Below, in pieces: positions 11,618-21,047 of a stretch of DNA of 64,000 bases (its first letter is position 1; each line of letters opens with the position of its first letter). The notes beneath the pieces were generated by a model. That model searched no databases. It saw only the letters and a list, made by a program, of their open reading frames with translations, and was not told the DNA's origin. Position numbers and translations under genes: made by a program. The DNA is from Bryopsis sp. KO-2023. Lineage: Eukaryota; Chlorophyta; Ulvophyceae; Bryopsidales; Bryopsidaceae. The stretch covers positions 2,170,001 through 2,234,000 of the forward strand of contig BSYQ01000014.1 in the NCBI GenBank assembly GCA_030272585.1, written 5' to 3'.

Positions 11618-14581
11618 ATGGGGGACGACGAGCAGTTATTCCTGGAGTATGGAATCGAGGACGACAATCAAGAGCGCGATGCCCCAGCTGGCGCGCCGCT
11701 ATATCCGATTATCGTCGCTGGAGACATACCTGCTGTCGGACTGCCCTACCAGGCAGAAATGGGCCAGCCGCTACAAGCGTATGGCATACCCGTACAACCG
11801 GATATGGTGGAAGAGGGAGGCGATGAGGAAGCCGACAATGGCCCGCAATTTGATGAAGAGATGGACGAAGAGCCAGGAGTATTCATCAATCAGCAAACGC
11901 AGCACCTGCGTCAAAGCCAAGTGAATGTACATAATCAAACTCTGCACGTTCACAATGACGGTTTGCAGGAGCGCGATCTCCAACAATCGCAAGAGCGGTT
12001 GTATAGCCAATTGTCGGACGAGGCTGCCCACAGAACAGCCCAGGTCGCCAAACATCTTGATAGTCGGGTAGAGGGAGCTTGTTCAAGCATGGCTTCCCAA
12101 GTACATGATGTGTTGGACTCTACTCTACAGTCCCGCCATCACCAGATTGAAGGACAGCTCAGTGAGAGGTTGGATGAGCGGATACAAGATCTGGATGCTG
12201 CAGCCAAGGGAAGGCTCAGCCAAATGGAAGCTGGCTTGGCGAATATCCGTGATGTCGCCCAGAAAGAGGTGGACGAAGCCAAAGAGGCTCAGCGGATATT
12301 GGCGGAACAAGTGGCCGACACGGACGAAAAAAGGAAGAAACTTGAAGAAGATTATGACCGGCAATATAACGACGCCCTTTGGGGGTTGGATACGGTTCAA
12401 CAAGAACTGAGAGAGACACAGGCGGAAATGGATGCGGGTCAAGATAAACAGTTCAAGGAAATCGTTCGTGTTAAGTATGATCTCAAAGAGACGCAAGAAA
12501 GAGCGGAAAGTTTTCGGACACAGCATCATGCGGAAGTAGCCTATTTGTTAAAGGAGGCAGCGGCTGCGAAAGAAGCGGCGGCTAGATTACAAGCGGAAAT
12601 GGAGGAGTTGAAAAGAAGTCAAAGTCGGTCTTCAAGGAGAAGCAGATCAAGAAGCTCAACAAGGAGCAGAGAACCGCGGGAAATGCTACAAGAAATGCTA
12701 CAAGATCCGGAAACAGCGCAAGAGCTAAAGAAGGTGTTTGAGGATGTAGCGGACACAAAGTTCACGTCGAATTTTGAGTTTTGGCGGAAGAAAGATGCTG
12801 CAGCAGTTGCCACACAAATGGCATCCGCTGCTCAACAAACACCTCTTGTGGCTGCTATGGCGGGAGCGGGAACCAGAACGGTGGCACAACCACCAAGATT
12901 GTCCGAAGTACAAATTCCATTCGGTCAACCGCCCCAAACCTCATCCGGCTTTGCCCCGGATTCAGTAGGTTTTCCGCCAATACCACCAGTATTCCCGCGG
13001 GCAAATAGACCGATTACCCGACCTGCATCACCCCCAGTCATTATTCCTGGAGTGGGGCGAGGCAGTGCAATCAGCGGACAGGGAAATGTACCGAGGCCGA
13101 CCGTGAGGCCTAGCGCTGTGTTTGGACAAACACCAAATACAAGACCACCAGCGGTATTACAGCCAGTACAACCGCCACAGCGTACGCAGGCTTCTCCCGT
13201 GGTACAAACTGTTCCGCTGACAACTCCAACAACCACGTCACCCGAGCCACCTAGAACATTACCCATGCCACCACCAGCTTCTCAGCCAGTGTTATCACAT
13301 CCATCAATGATTTCACCACCCGGCTATTATGCCATGGGAGCATCATACATTCGGCCTTCTATCTTAGGTCACTCCGTGAATGTATACGGAGCTCCATCAT
13401 CCGGAAACCCCTATGTGGGATGGGGATCCTATCCGCGTATTCCTCAACGCGCAGGCGGAGGAGGCGGAGGAGGCGGAGGTGGAGATGATGATGGTTCCGG
13501 TGATGGAAGTGGCGGAGGCCCATCGGACAGAAGTGGCCGTGGGTCTGCACCTGGACCACATATTGGTGGAGGAAGAGAAGGACCATCTAGGAACCCAGGA
13601 GGCGGTCCTGGAGATGGTGGTGGTGGAGGTGGCGGAGGAGGCGGACCTCCTGGTCCCCCAAGTGGGGGCCCCGATTTTATGGGCTATGCACGTCCAGAAA
13701 ATCGTTTGCTTCACATTCCCAATGCGGTCAAATTCCCGATGCCGAAACCGTATACTGGCGCTGGAGATCGCTGGATTCGGGATTGGCAGGCAGAACTCAC
13801 CAACTTCTGCAAAGTGTATGATTTGGATGAGTCTGTTTGGCTTAAAGTATTCCGCACAAATCTCTCTGGTTCAGCCGCCACATGGCGGAATATGCAAGAG
13901 ATGCGGATTCGGGAAGGAGTTCGTCCGATGTTCCAGGACTGGATTCAACTTGTGGAGGAACTAGCTATTGCTTTTGAGCCCACAAGGATGTCCGATGTTT
14001 CGCGTAGGAAGCTGCGGAAACTTCAACAAACAGGGAATGTTCGTTCCTACATCAACGCATTTCGGGATCTCATACTCAGAATTCCGAATATGACGGAGGA
14101 GGAACAGTACCTACAGTTTGTTGACGGATTGAAACCCCAGATCCGACATCAAGTTGTTACAATGGTGACAGAAGGAGTGGAAGCGGCGATAGTCACTGCC
14201 GAAAGAATCGATTCGTTGGGTGGCCAATCTCAAAACAACCGCGGACGTGGTCGCGGACGAGGGCGATGGAACTGGAATTGGAAAAACAAGCCCAAAGCTG
14301 ACCAGAACCAGCAGATGCAGGGTCAGCAACCGCAACCACCACCTCCACCCCAAGATCAAAATCAGCAAATGGGAGGAGGCAACAGAGGTGGAGGCGGCCG
14401 TGGCCGCGGAAGAGGCGGAAGACGAGGTGGCGGACGAAATCGAGGTGGTGGCGGAAAGCAGCAGCAAGGCGGAGCTAGAGGCGGAGGCGCATGTTACATC
14501 TGCGGCGAAGTGGGTCATGGCTTTGGAAAATGTCCCAAAGGCCCAACTTTTCAAAAGTGGCTAAAAGATCACGCCGCATAG
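11618..14581 (+). CDS. A1 gag
   Basis: 987 residues, with ATG in a good context (ccaccATGg). In order: an acidic/Gln-rich N-terminus; a predicted coiled coil of about residues 80-320; an Arg/Ser-rich stretch (SRSSRRSRSRSSTRSREP, near 330-350); a Pro-rich linker; Gly-rich runs; the Retrotrans_gag core (WIRDWQAELTNF ... LVEELAIAFEPTRM ... FVDGLKPQIRHQV); RGG-type repeats; and a CCHC knuckle CYICGEVGHGFGKC (C959, C962, H967, C972). It forms the capsid/nucleocapsid and is much larger than typical chromovirus gag because of the coiled-coil, RS and Gly-rich additions. It overlaps pol by 91 nt. Confidence 0.93.
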   Translation: MGDDEQLFLEYGIEDDNQERDAPAGAPLYPIIVAGDIPAVGLPYQAEMGQPLQAYGIPVQPDMVEEGGDEEADNGPQFDEEMDEEPGVFINQQTQHLRQSQVNVHNQTLHVHNDGLQERDLQQSQERLYSQLSDEAAHRTAQVAKHLDSRVEGACSSMASQVHDVLDSTLQSRHHQIEGQLSERLDERIQDLDAAAKGRLSQMEAGLANIRDVAQKEVDEAKEAQRILAEQVADTDEKRKKLEEDYDRQYNDALWGLDTVQQELRETQAEMDAGQDKQFKEIVRVKYDLKETQERAESFRTQHHAEVAYLLKEAAAAKEAAARLQAEMEELKRSQSRSSRRSRSRSSTRSREPREMLQEMLQDPETAQELKKVFEDVADTKFTSNFEFWRKKDAAAVATQMASAAQQTPLVAAMAGAGTRTVAQPPRLSEVQIPFGQPPQTSSGFAPDSVGFPPIPPVFPRANRPITRPASPPVIIPGVGRGSAISGQGNVPRPTVRPSAVFGQTPNTRPPAVLQPVQPPQRTQASPVVQTVPLTTPTTTSPEPPRTLPMPPPASQPVLSHPSMISPPGYYAMGASYIRPSILGHSVNVYGAPSSGNPYVGWGSYPRIPQRAGGGGGGGGGGDDDGSGDGSGGGPSDRSGRGSAPGPHIGGGREGPSRNPGGGPGDGGGGGGGGGGPPGPPSGGPDFMGYARPENRLLHIPNAVKFPMPKPYTGAGDRWIRDWQAELTNFCKVYDLDESVWLKVFRTNLSGSAATWRNMQEMRIREGVRPMFQDWIQLVEELAIAFEPTRMSDVSRRKLRKLQQTGNVRSYINAFRDLILRIPNMTEEEQYLQFVDGLKPQIRHQVVTMVTEGVEAAIVTAERIDSLGGQSQNNRGRGRGRGRWNWNWKNKPKADQNQQMQGQQPQPPPPPQDQNQQMGGGNRGGGGRGRGRGGRRGGGRNRGGGGKQQQGGARGGGACYICGEVGHGFGKCPKGPTFQKWLKDHAA

Positions 14582-17500
14582 AGGGGACTTCACTCCATGC
14601 GGCCAGAAGAAAAAGAGCCAGACGCCGAAGATACAAGCATCGCAAACGTCAAAAGCTCCGGGAGTCACGAGAACGAGAACGGAAGGGGAAACAGAATAAG
14701 AAGCCAGAGAAAGAGTCAAGTAATCCCGCCCAGAGGGCTGAACATCCGCTAATGAGTACGAAACTTGGGGACAAAGAGCGGATGGACGATTCAAGTACGG
14801 TCGCCCAAAGCATTTCCGACAAAGATTTGCCGGAAAGTGTTGGTTCAGTACGTGAAGACTCTGGAAGTTCCTCCGAAGATAGCAACCTGGAATCTGTCCT
14901 ACCTTGTGGAGAGAAACAGGCTTCGGAAGGAAGTGTTAAAAGTTCAAGCCGGACTAGTCCAAGAGTTCCGTTTGACGCCGGTGCAAGAGGGGTACCGGAC
15001 CGTAGAAAAGGAACAGCGGAAGGAGAAGGGGATTACCTCCAAGACAGTTTTAATCCGTTAGTTCAAAATAAACACCTCAAGTTCATGGGATATGAGCTTA
15101 GAGGGCGGATAGGGGGAGCGGCAATTTCCGCTTATGTAGACTGTGGAGCTACAGAAAATTACGTGGCACAAAAACTGGTGGACAAGTTTGGGTTAGAGTT
15201 CTCCTCGTGTAATAAGACAGTTTCGTTAGCGAATGGGGCTGTTTGCACTGTGGACAAACGATGTGGGAACATCACGATGCAGCTGGGTGACTACAAAACC
15301 CAGTTTTCTGCAGATGTATTCCCTCATCTCACATATGACATTGTGTTAGGGTTACCGTGGCTCATCGCTAATAACCCGTCCATAGACTTTGCACAAGGAA
15401 CCATCAACATCCGTCAGGGAAATCGTTGGATTACAGTACCGGTTAAAGAGAAACCGACTGATTATCTCCAACTGACGGAAGAAACTATCCCCATTCTGTC
15501 CCACAAGAAAGTATTCCGCCATATAGGCAAACAGGCCGACAAAGATAGCCTGGCCTATTTGGTGGTGGTTCGTGAATCTGACCCTATGGATAGCAACCAT
15601 TTGATGCAATATCCATATGAGGGCCTCCAGGTTGATAGTCTAAAGACCTCGGCCGACAACCACGCACCAATACAGACGGATCTTCCACGGCTTTTGCATG
15701 ACAAGATGCATCCGGCAATCCGTTCTGTGGTGGAGGAATACAGCCATGTTTTTCCCAAAGATCTCCCACCTGGCATACCTCCAGTCCGTAAGGGCCACGA
15801 ATTCAAGGTGGACCTCGAGGACGAGAGTATGAGCCCAATCCATCGTCCGTTGTACAAACTTTCTCCAGCAGAATTGGATGAAGTTCGGACACAGGTGGAC
15901 TACCTACTGGAACAACGGAAGATACGGCCGTCAGAGAGTCCCTGGGGTGCTCCCATACTCTTCGTCCCAAAGAAAGACGGCGGATTGCGGATGTGCGTTG
16001 ATTATCGATGGATCAACAAGTACACAATCAAAAACCGCTATCCACTTCCACTTCCGGAGGAATTGATGGATCGGCTCGCTAAAGCAAAGATCTACACGAA
16101 GATCGACCTACGTTCGGGGTACTGGCAATTTCCAGTTCGCCCGAAGGATACTGCAAAAACCGCCTTCCGAACAAGATACGGACATTTCGAGTTTCTCGTC
16201 TGTCCTTTCGGAATGTCCAACTGTCCAGCCCAATTTCAGACAATGGTGCAGGATTTGTTGGGCGAGTTTTTGGACAACTTTGTGGTTGTTTTCATTGACG
16301 ACATCTTGGTGTTTTCCAATTCAGTGGAGGAACATGTCGATCATTTGAAACAAGTATTCGAACGCCTTGCAAAGTATAAATTGTACGCCAAAGCAAGCAA
16401 GTGCGAAGTAGGGGTCAGCGAGACCGACTATTTGGGGTATCATCTGTCGGGAAAAGGCCTGCAGCCAATGAGTGACAAGGTGCGGGCTATACAAGAGTGG
16501 AAGGAGCTGAGCTCAGTGACGGATGTGCGAAGTTTTTTGGGCATGGTATCTTACTATCGTAAGTTTATACCAGAGTTTGCTCGAATTGCAGGACCCTTGC
16601 ATGATCTCATCAAAAAGAATCATGTGTGGACGTGGGGACCTCTGCAACGGGAAGCTTTCGGCAAACTCAAGGAAAAGATTACCCGCACACCGATCCTTCT
16701 CCTACCCGATTCGCTGCTCAAGTACACCGTAATAACGGACGCATCAGGGACTGCATATGGAGCAGTTTTGTGTCAGGACCATGGAAAGGGGCTACAACCA
16801 ATAGCTTACCTTTCAAGACGACTAAAACCAGCTGAGACACGATATTCCGCTTACGAGCGAGAGCTGGGGGCTATAGCATATGCGCTTAGCCAATGGCGAC
16901 ATTATCTCGAAGGAGCGCCTGGGGAGGTTACGGTTATGACGGACCATCAGCCGTTAACCTACTTCATGACCCAAGCAACAATGTCGCGGACCCAAGCCCG
17001 ATGGTGGAGGTCAGGGTTTTTTGATTCCATAGGTCCAACAATCGTCTATGTTCCTGGCAAAGCCAACGTTTTGGCGGATGCGTTATCCCGAAGCCTTCCT
17101 GATGCTAAGGATCAAATTCATGCTTTGTCGACCTGGGTGGTAGATGAAGCGGATGCATGGAAGACCGCTATTGCAGAAGATCAAAAACTGCAAGCGGAAG
17201 TCAAGAAAATCCAAGAGGGTAAACCCACGAAACTTTCTCTAGAGGATGGCTGGTTGTATTATCAAGCAACTCCCACCTCAGACAAAGTATTAGTGGTACC
17301 GAACGGATACCGGGAAAAGGTGATGGGGGAATTCCATGATGTGCCGAGTGCCGGCCATGCAGGCGCGGCCCGCACCATGGATGTGCTGAAGCGATACTAT
17401 TGGTGGAAAGGAGTTGGCAAGGATGTTCAAGCATATGTGCGGACATGTCCTGTCTGTCAGCGGACGAAAGCTGATACGACAAAGCAAAAAGGACTTTTGC

Positions 17501-18666
17501 AGCCACTCCCAATTCCGTCAGCAAAGTGGGAACAGATTACCACTGACCTCGTGACTGATTTACCAAAGTCACATGGGTTTACCGCCATTGCGGTATTTGT
17601 TGATCGGTTAACCAAGTACGTTCGCTTTGCACCGTGCACCAAGGAAATAACCGCCCCAGAATATGCGAAGTTGTTTGTGGACAAAATCTACAAACACTAT
17701 GGCCTTCCCAAAGTGATCATCTCAGATCGTGACCCCAGATTCACAAGTTCCTTCTGGAGGTCGATGTTTTCACTGTTGGGAACCCAACTCCGAATGAGCA
17801 CCGCCTATCATCCACAAACGGATGGGCAGTCTGAAGTAACAATTCGGGTGTTGGAGGATTTCTTGCGGCCTTTTGTGGAACGGTACCCAGACCGTTGGGT
17901 AGAGTTTTTGGCGACAGCAGAATTCGCTGCCAATAACTCCCGCAATGTATCCACAGGCTATGCCCCAGCGCATTTGTTGTATGGGCAGCATATGGGCCAG
18001 ATTACTGTGCATAGGAAGTTGACGGCAAAAGAGGAGTCCAAAATGGCAACCGAAATGGTCAAGAGGATGGACGAACAACTGCAGCAGGCAAAGCAGCAGT
18101 ATGCAACCGCACAAGAGCGGATGTATGTCCAGGCCAACAAAAAGCGACGAGAAGTGACGTTTAAAACGGGGGATGAAGTATTGGTGAAGAGTGCCTTCAT
18201 ACCATTGCACTCCCTACAAAAGATCCCACCTAAACTTCGTCGACGTTTTGTCGGACCATTCGTTGTGGACAAGGTCATATCCACAGTGGCCTACCGTCTC
18301 AAACTTCCACCCCATTGGACTATACATGCCACCTTCCATGTTTCCAAGCTGAAGGCATACAACCGCTTGTCGGAAGATGATAAGCGGGAGGTGGAATTTC
18401 CCGAAGGGGAATTGGTGGATGGCACCATCGAATACGAGGTGGAGCGTATTCTGCGGGATCGAGGAGCTTCTAACCGTAAGGAGTACTTGGTTTTGTGGAA
18501 GGGCTTTGATTTGATGGAAGCCACCTGGGAGCCAGAGGCCCACCTGGCCAATGCCAGCGACCTTTTGGCTGAGTACTTGAAGAACCGCACGCGCTTGCCG
18601 ACTAAAGAAGAAGTCCGGTCAGAACGGGCAAAGAGACGGACAAGGCGGCGGGGGTTAGCTCTCTAG
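14491..18666 (+). CDS. A1 pol: protease, RT, RNase H, integrase, chromodomain
   Basis: Open in the -1 frame relative to gag from 14479; the first ATG is 14491 (1391 residues). It begins with a very basic segment. Protease motif is YVDCGATENYV (D217, C218), a Cys in place of the usual Ser/Thr. RT has VVFIDDILVFS (D603, D604) and RNase H VITDASG (D750). Integrase has the HHCC finger (H949, H956, C986, C989) and D1019, D1079, E1115 with DD35E spacing. A chromodomain lies near residues 1311-1368 (EYEVERILRDRG, YLVLWKGF, ATWEPEAHL). How ribosomes enter this frame is unclear: no canonical slippery heptamer in the gag frame of the 14479-14581 overlap. Confidence 0.95.
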   Translation: MLHLRRSGSWLWKMSQRPNFSKVAKRSRRIEGTSLHAARRKRARRRRYKHRKRQKLRESRERERKGKQNKKPEKESSNPAQRAEHPLMSTKLGDKERMDDSSTVAQSISDKDLPESVGSVREDSGSSSEDSNLESVLPCGEKQASEGSVKSSSRTSPRVPFDAGARGVPDRRKGTAEGEGDYLQDSFNPLVQNKHLKFMGYELRGRIGGAAISAYVDCGATENYVAQKLVDKFGLEFSSCNKTVSLANGAVCTVDKRCGNITMQLGDYKTQFSADVFPHLTYDIVLGLPWLIANNPSIDFAQGTINIRQGNRWITVPVKEKPTDYLQLTEETIPILSHKKVFRHIGKQADKDSLAYLVVVRESDPMDSNHLMQYPYEGLQVDSLKTSADNHAPIQTDLPRLLHDKMHPAIRSVVEEYSHVFPKDLPPGIPPVRKGHEFKVDLEDESMSPIHRPLYKLSPAELDEVRTQVDYLLEQRKIRPSESPWGAPILFVPKKDGGLRMCVDYRWINKYTIKNRYPLPLPEELMDRLAKAKIYTKIDLRSGYWQFPVRPKDTAKTAFRTRYGHFEFLVCPFGMSNCPAQFQTMVQDLLGEFLDNFVVVFIDDILVFSNSVEEHVDHLKQVFERLAKYKLYAKASKCEVGVSETDYLGYHLSGKGLQPMSDKVRAIQEWKELSSVTDVRSFLGMVSYYRKFIPEFARIAGPLHDLIKKNHVWTWGPLQREAFGKLKEKITRTPILLLPDSLLKYTVITDASGTAYGAVLCQDHGKGLQPIAYLSRRLKPAETRYSAYERELGAIAYALSQWRHYLEGAPGEVTVMTDHQPLTYFMTQATMSRTQARWWRSGFFDSIGPTIVYVPGKANVLADALSRSLPDAKDQIHALSTWVVDEADAWKTAIAEDQKLQAEVKKIQEGKPTKLSLEDGWLYYQATPTSDKVLVVPNGYREKVMGEFHDVPSAGHAGAARTMDVLKRYYWWKGVGKDVQAYVRTCPVCQRTKADTTKQKGLLQPLPIPSAKWEQITTDLVTDLPKSHGFTAIAVFVDRLTKYVRFAPCTKEITAPEYAKLFVDKIYKHYGLPKVIISDRDPRFTSSFWRSMFSLLGTQLRMSTAYHPQTDGQSEVTIRVLEDFLRPFVERYPDRWVEFLATAEFAANNSRNVSTGYAPAHLLYGQHMGQITVHRKLTAKEESKMATEMVKRMDEQLQQAKQQYATAQERMYVQANKKRREVTFKTGDEVLVKSAFIPLHSLQKIPPKLRRRFVGPFVVDKVISTVAYRLKLPPHWTIHATFHVSKLKAYNRLSEDDKREVEFPEGELVDGTIEYEVERILRDRGASNRKEYLVLWKGFDLMEATWEPEAHLANASDLLAEYLKNRTRLPTKEEVRSERAKRRTRRRGLAL

Positions 18667-18869
18667 ATGACACAGATTGATGTGGGGATGGGAACGATGG
18701 TGAGAGGATGGTATCAGTTCACCCACAATCAAATACATCTGGAGGAGCAAGCTAATCAGTACACAGTCAAGGGGTTGAGGGTAATTACAAAGCGGGTTAG
18801 AATCTGACTGAGGCGACGCTCAATAGAGGAGGTCAGCCATCGGTGACAAGTGGGTGACTCTACCACTTG

Positions 18870-18877
18870 TATATATA
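18870..18877 (+). promoter_or_regulatory. A1 internal TATA box for ORF3
   Basis: TATATATA lies 203 nt after the pol stop and 126 nt before the ORF3 ATG (18996), followed by ACCCTCCGCACCATTTTTCAC. No ATG occurs between the expected start site and 18996. The arrangement is repeated in A2 (43917-43924) and A3 (54124-54131), with a counterpart in C. Confidence 0.6.
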
Positions 18878-18995
18878 CCCACTTCTTCAACCCTCCGCAC
18901 CATTTTTCACTTTCGAGCAACCCAGTAAACGGAGCCGAGTTCAGCAAAGAGCGAAGTGTGCGTGTGTGTGTTTGCGGAGAGACCGTCCAGCAGCT

Positions 18996-20723
18996 ATGTC
19001 TTCCAAAGGCAACCGTGAAAGCAAAGATGAACAAATCACGCGTTTGCGGATGGAACGAGACAAATACGGAAAGGAATTAGCGGAAGCTGTGGAAGTAAGC
19101 AACAAGGCTTTGACGGCAAACACAGCATTGCTCCAGCAATTGACGGAAGTAAACAAACTCGCTCAAGAAGGAGTAGGCCATCGAGATGAACTGGCCGACA
19201 AACTTGCCGAACAAGAAGCACTGATGAGGGAAGCGGCTCAAAAACATGCGGAAGAGCGGGCTAAAGAGGAGGCCGACTACCACCAGAAATTTCGGACATT
19301 CCAACAAGCAGTCAGTGATGCCAAAGTGAATGCACGGGGATTAGCTTCTGAGTTGAAGGAAGCCCGGACAACAATCAAAACGCTGGAAGAGGAAAACCAG
19401 GCTGTCCGACAAGAGAAAATCTGCATCACTTCGGAGTTGGGATCCGTAAAAAACAACCTCCAAACTGCACTGAAGGATCAGTCCTTCTATATCAAAGAAA
19501 ACAAGGAATTGCGGGAAGCTCAGACAAAACGCTTCCAAGCGCTGAAGCAGTTGGAGAAAGAGGTGGCGGCCCTGAAAGCTGAAAAAGCGGCGGACAAGCG
19601 TGGTGAGCGAGTCGGGCTCGAGACCAAGATCATGATGACGGAGTTGCTAGCATCCAGAGCAGAGGCGGCCAGGCTTCGTCAAATCTTGGACAAGTTCCCA
19701 CAAGAATTGGCGGCCATGGCAACTGGAGTCGTCCAAGGGAAGCTCCACACTCTGTCCGATCAAATGTCGCTATTGCATAAGGGGAAATTTCAAGATGTGG
19801 TTGACATCCACAAGATAAAAGAAATCACCCTGACGCATACAAGCTTGCCGCCCGCAAATGAACTGAAGCATGTCCGAGACTGGGATGGAAGACTCACGAG
19901 GGAGGCCACCAAGATTGCGAAGATGATGGGCCGACCACCATCGCAGCCGACAAAAGAGGACGACAGCAGCGATGACAGTGATTCCTCGGAAGATGAACAA
20001 CACCGAAAAGAAAAGGAAGCTGCGGAGGCAGCCAAGGCAGCGGCCGACATTCTTTTGGCCGACAAAGTGAAGTCCGACAAAGCTAAGTCCGACAAAGCTG
20101 CAGCCGACAAGTTGAAATCCGACAAAGCAGCAGCCGACAAAGCTAAGACGGACGATATCAAGCCCAAGCCCAAGCCAATCAAGACGCCGACCCGCAAGAG
20201 AATGCGTCCATCAAAGATTGCGAAGGAGTTGGAGGAAACGCTGCTCAAACGTCACAAGGCAAATGGTGATCCTCGGTTGTTGGGCCGCACTTGTTATCAT
20301 TGTGCAGGACGACAACTGCATGTGGGAATTCCTGCAGATTGTCAGTCTCACTTTGTGTGCCCCAAACATTGGACCAGACACCAGGTGACGGAAAGAATGA
20401 TCCAACGATGGAAGGACGACAAGTCTGTGGTTCCGCTAAACATGACTGTGACGGAACTGCATCTCGGCAAGCGAATGCCGGACTTCCTTCCCCTTGCACC
20501 ACCACCACCAGCCGACGCCATCGACACTTTGGTTGTTCCATGCCAAATTTGTAATATCCGCAAATGTGGATTTCCTTCCGGCTCGAGCACGAAGGCTCTC
20601 CGGTCGACGATGACGACAATCCTTCATGAGATGTGGGATCCAGAGCAGGATATTGACTCAGACATTGACTCTGATGTTGCTGGTGGCGGCGGTACTGTTG
20701 GACCAAGCCAAGCCGACTGCTGA
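18996..20723 (+). CDS. A1 ORF3: coiled-coil protein with Cys/His cluster
   Basis: 575 residues from MSSKGNRESKDEQ. The frame is open upstream to 18867, but that ATG precedes the TATA box. Residues about 10-260 are heptad-rich coiled coil. A Ser/Asp-acidic stretch (DDSSDDSDSSEDEQ) is followed by tandem ADK/SDK units and a basic PKPKPIKTPTRKRMR patch. The C-terminal domain has C433-x2-C436, C449-x2-H452-x2-C455-x2-H458-W and C516-x2-C519. Element C has the same domain. No known family is recognised; not an envelope (no signal or membrane segment). A nuclear or chromatin role is a guess from the basic patch and Cys/His cluster. Confidence 0.8.
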   Translation: MSSKGNRESKDEQITRLRMERDKYGKELAEAVEVSNKALTANTALLQQLTEVNKLAQEGVGHRDELADKLAEQEALMREAAQKHAEERAKEEADYHQKFRTFQQAVSDAKVNARGLASELKEARTTIKTLEEENQAVRQEKICITSELGSVKNNLQTALKDQSFYIKENKELREAQTKRFQALKQLEKEVAALKAEKAADKRGERVGLETKIMMTELLASRAEAARLRQILDKFPQELAAMATGVVQGKLHTLSDQMSLLHKGKFQDVVDIHKIKEITLTHTSLPPANELKHVRDWDGRLTREATKIAKMMGRPPSQPTKEDDSSDDSDSSEDEQHRKEKEAAEAAKAAADILLADKVKSDKAKSDKAAADKLKSDKAAADKAKTDDIKPKPKPIKTPTRKRMRPSKIAKELEETLLKRHKANGDPRLLGRTCYHCAGRQLHVGIPADCQSHFVCPKHWTRHQVTERMIQRWKDDKSVVPLNMTVTELHLGKRMPDFLPLAPPPPADAIDTLVVPCQICNIRKCGFPSGSSTKALRSTMTTILHEMWDPEQDIDSDIDSDVAGGGGTVGPSQADC

Positions 20724-20862
20724 AGCCGACTAGAGACTGACCAAGCGAGAGACAGTGGTTTCGGGAGTTGGTAGTGGGCTGAGTGTGAGTTGGCCTTTTT
20801 CTGTTGATTGACTTTTGGGATTTTCTTTTTCGTGTGTTGCCGCACAAGGGTGAGGACACCCT

Positions 20863-20885
20863 TTGGGGGGGGGGGGGGGAGTAGT
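20863..20885 (+). other. A1 polypurine tract
   Basis: A run of about 15 G followed by AGTAGT immediately precedes the 3' LTR; it primes plus-strand synthesis. Confidence 0.75.
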
Positions 20886-21042
20886 TGATACGAACGTTTA
20901 GAATTGTAGTACAGTCGTGGTACGGGTATTCGGGTTCTAGGGTGATAAGTTCAGAGAGAACTTGTAAAAATTAATTATCTCTGAGTGTCGAGTTTCACCC
21001 CTGTTCACTCGTTTCTCAAACTCAAGTGTGCAGGGCCTAACA
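20886..21042 (+). repeat. A1 3' LTR with 31-bp deletion
   Basis: 157 bp versus 188 bp at the 5' end. It lacks the stretch between GTGTGCA and GGGCCTAACA near the 3' terminus, so the deletion occurred after insertion or during reverse transcription. Confidence 0.92.
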
Positions 21043-21047
21043 CAGGA

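Larger units (their letters stand above)
10933..21042 (+). mobile_element. Ty3/gypsy chromovirus with third ORF, copy A1
   Basis: 10,110 bp with LTRs at both ends and the 5-bp target duplication CAGGA (10928-10932, 21043-21047). Order: LTR, primer site, leader, gag, pol (PR-RT-RH-INT-chromodomain), internal promoter, ORF3, polypurine tract, LTR. Both LTRs share the private variant ACGTTTAGAATTG, where A2 and A3 have ACGTTTCGAATTG, consistent with one integration event. It interrupts exon 3 of the hAT transposase. All three reading frames look intact. Confidence 0.95.

Noticed and set aside
13380-13964. 194-residue frame inside gag (also in A2 and A3)
   Set aside because: It is the alternate frame of the Gly-rich gag region; conservation follows from gag.
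18867-18995. Upstream ATG extending ORF3 by 43 residues
   Set aside because: It lies three bases before the TATA box, so a transcript from that promoter would not contain it. It remains possible on a full-length RNA.
18996-20723. ORF3 as an envelope protein
   Set aside because: Position fits an env-like gene, but there is no signal peptide, transmembrane segment or cleavage site; it is a coiled-coil, Cys/His-rich protein.
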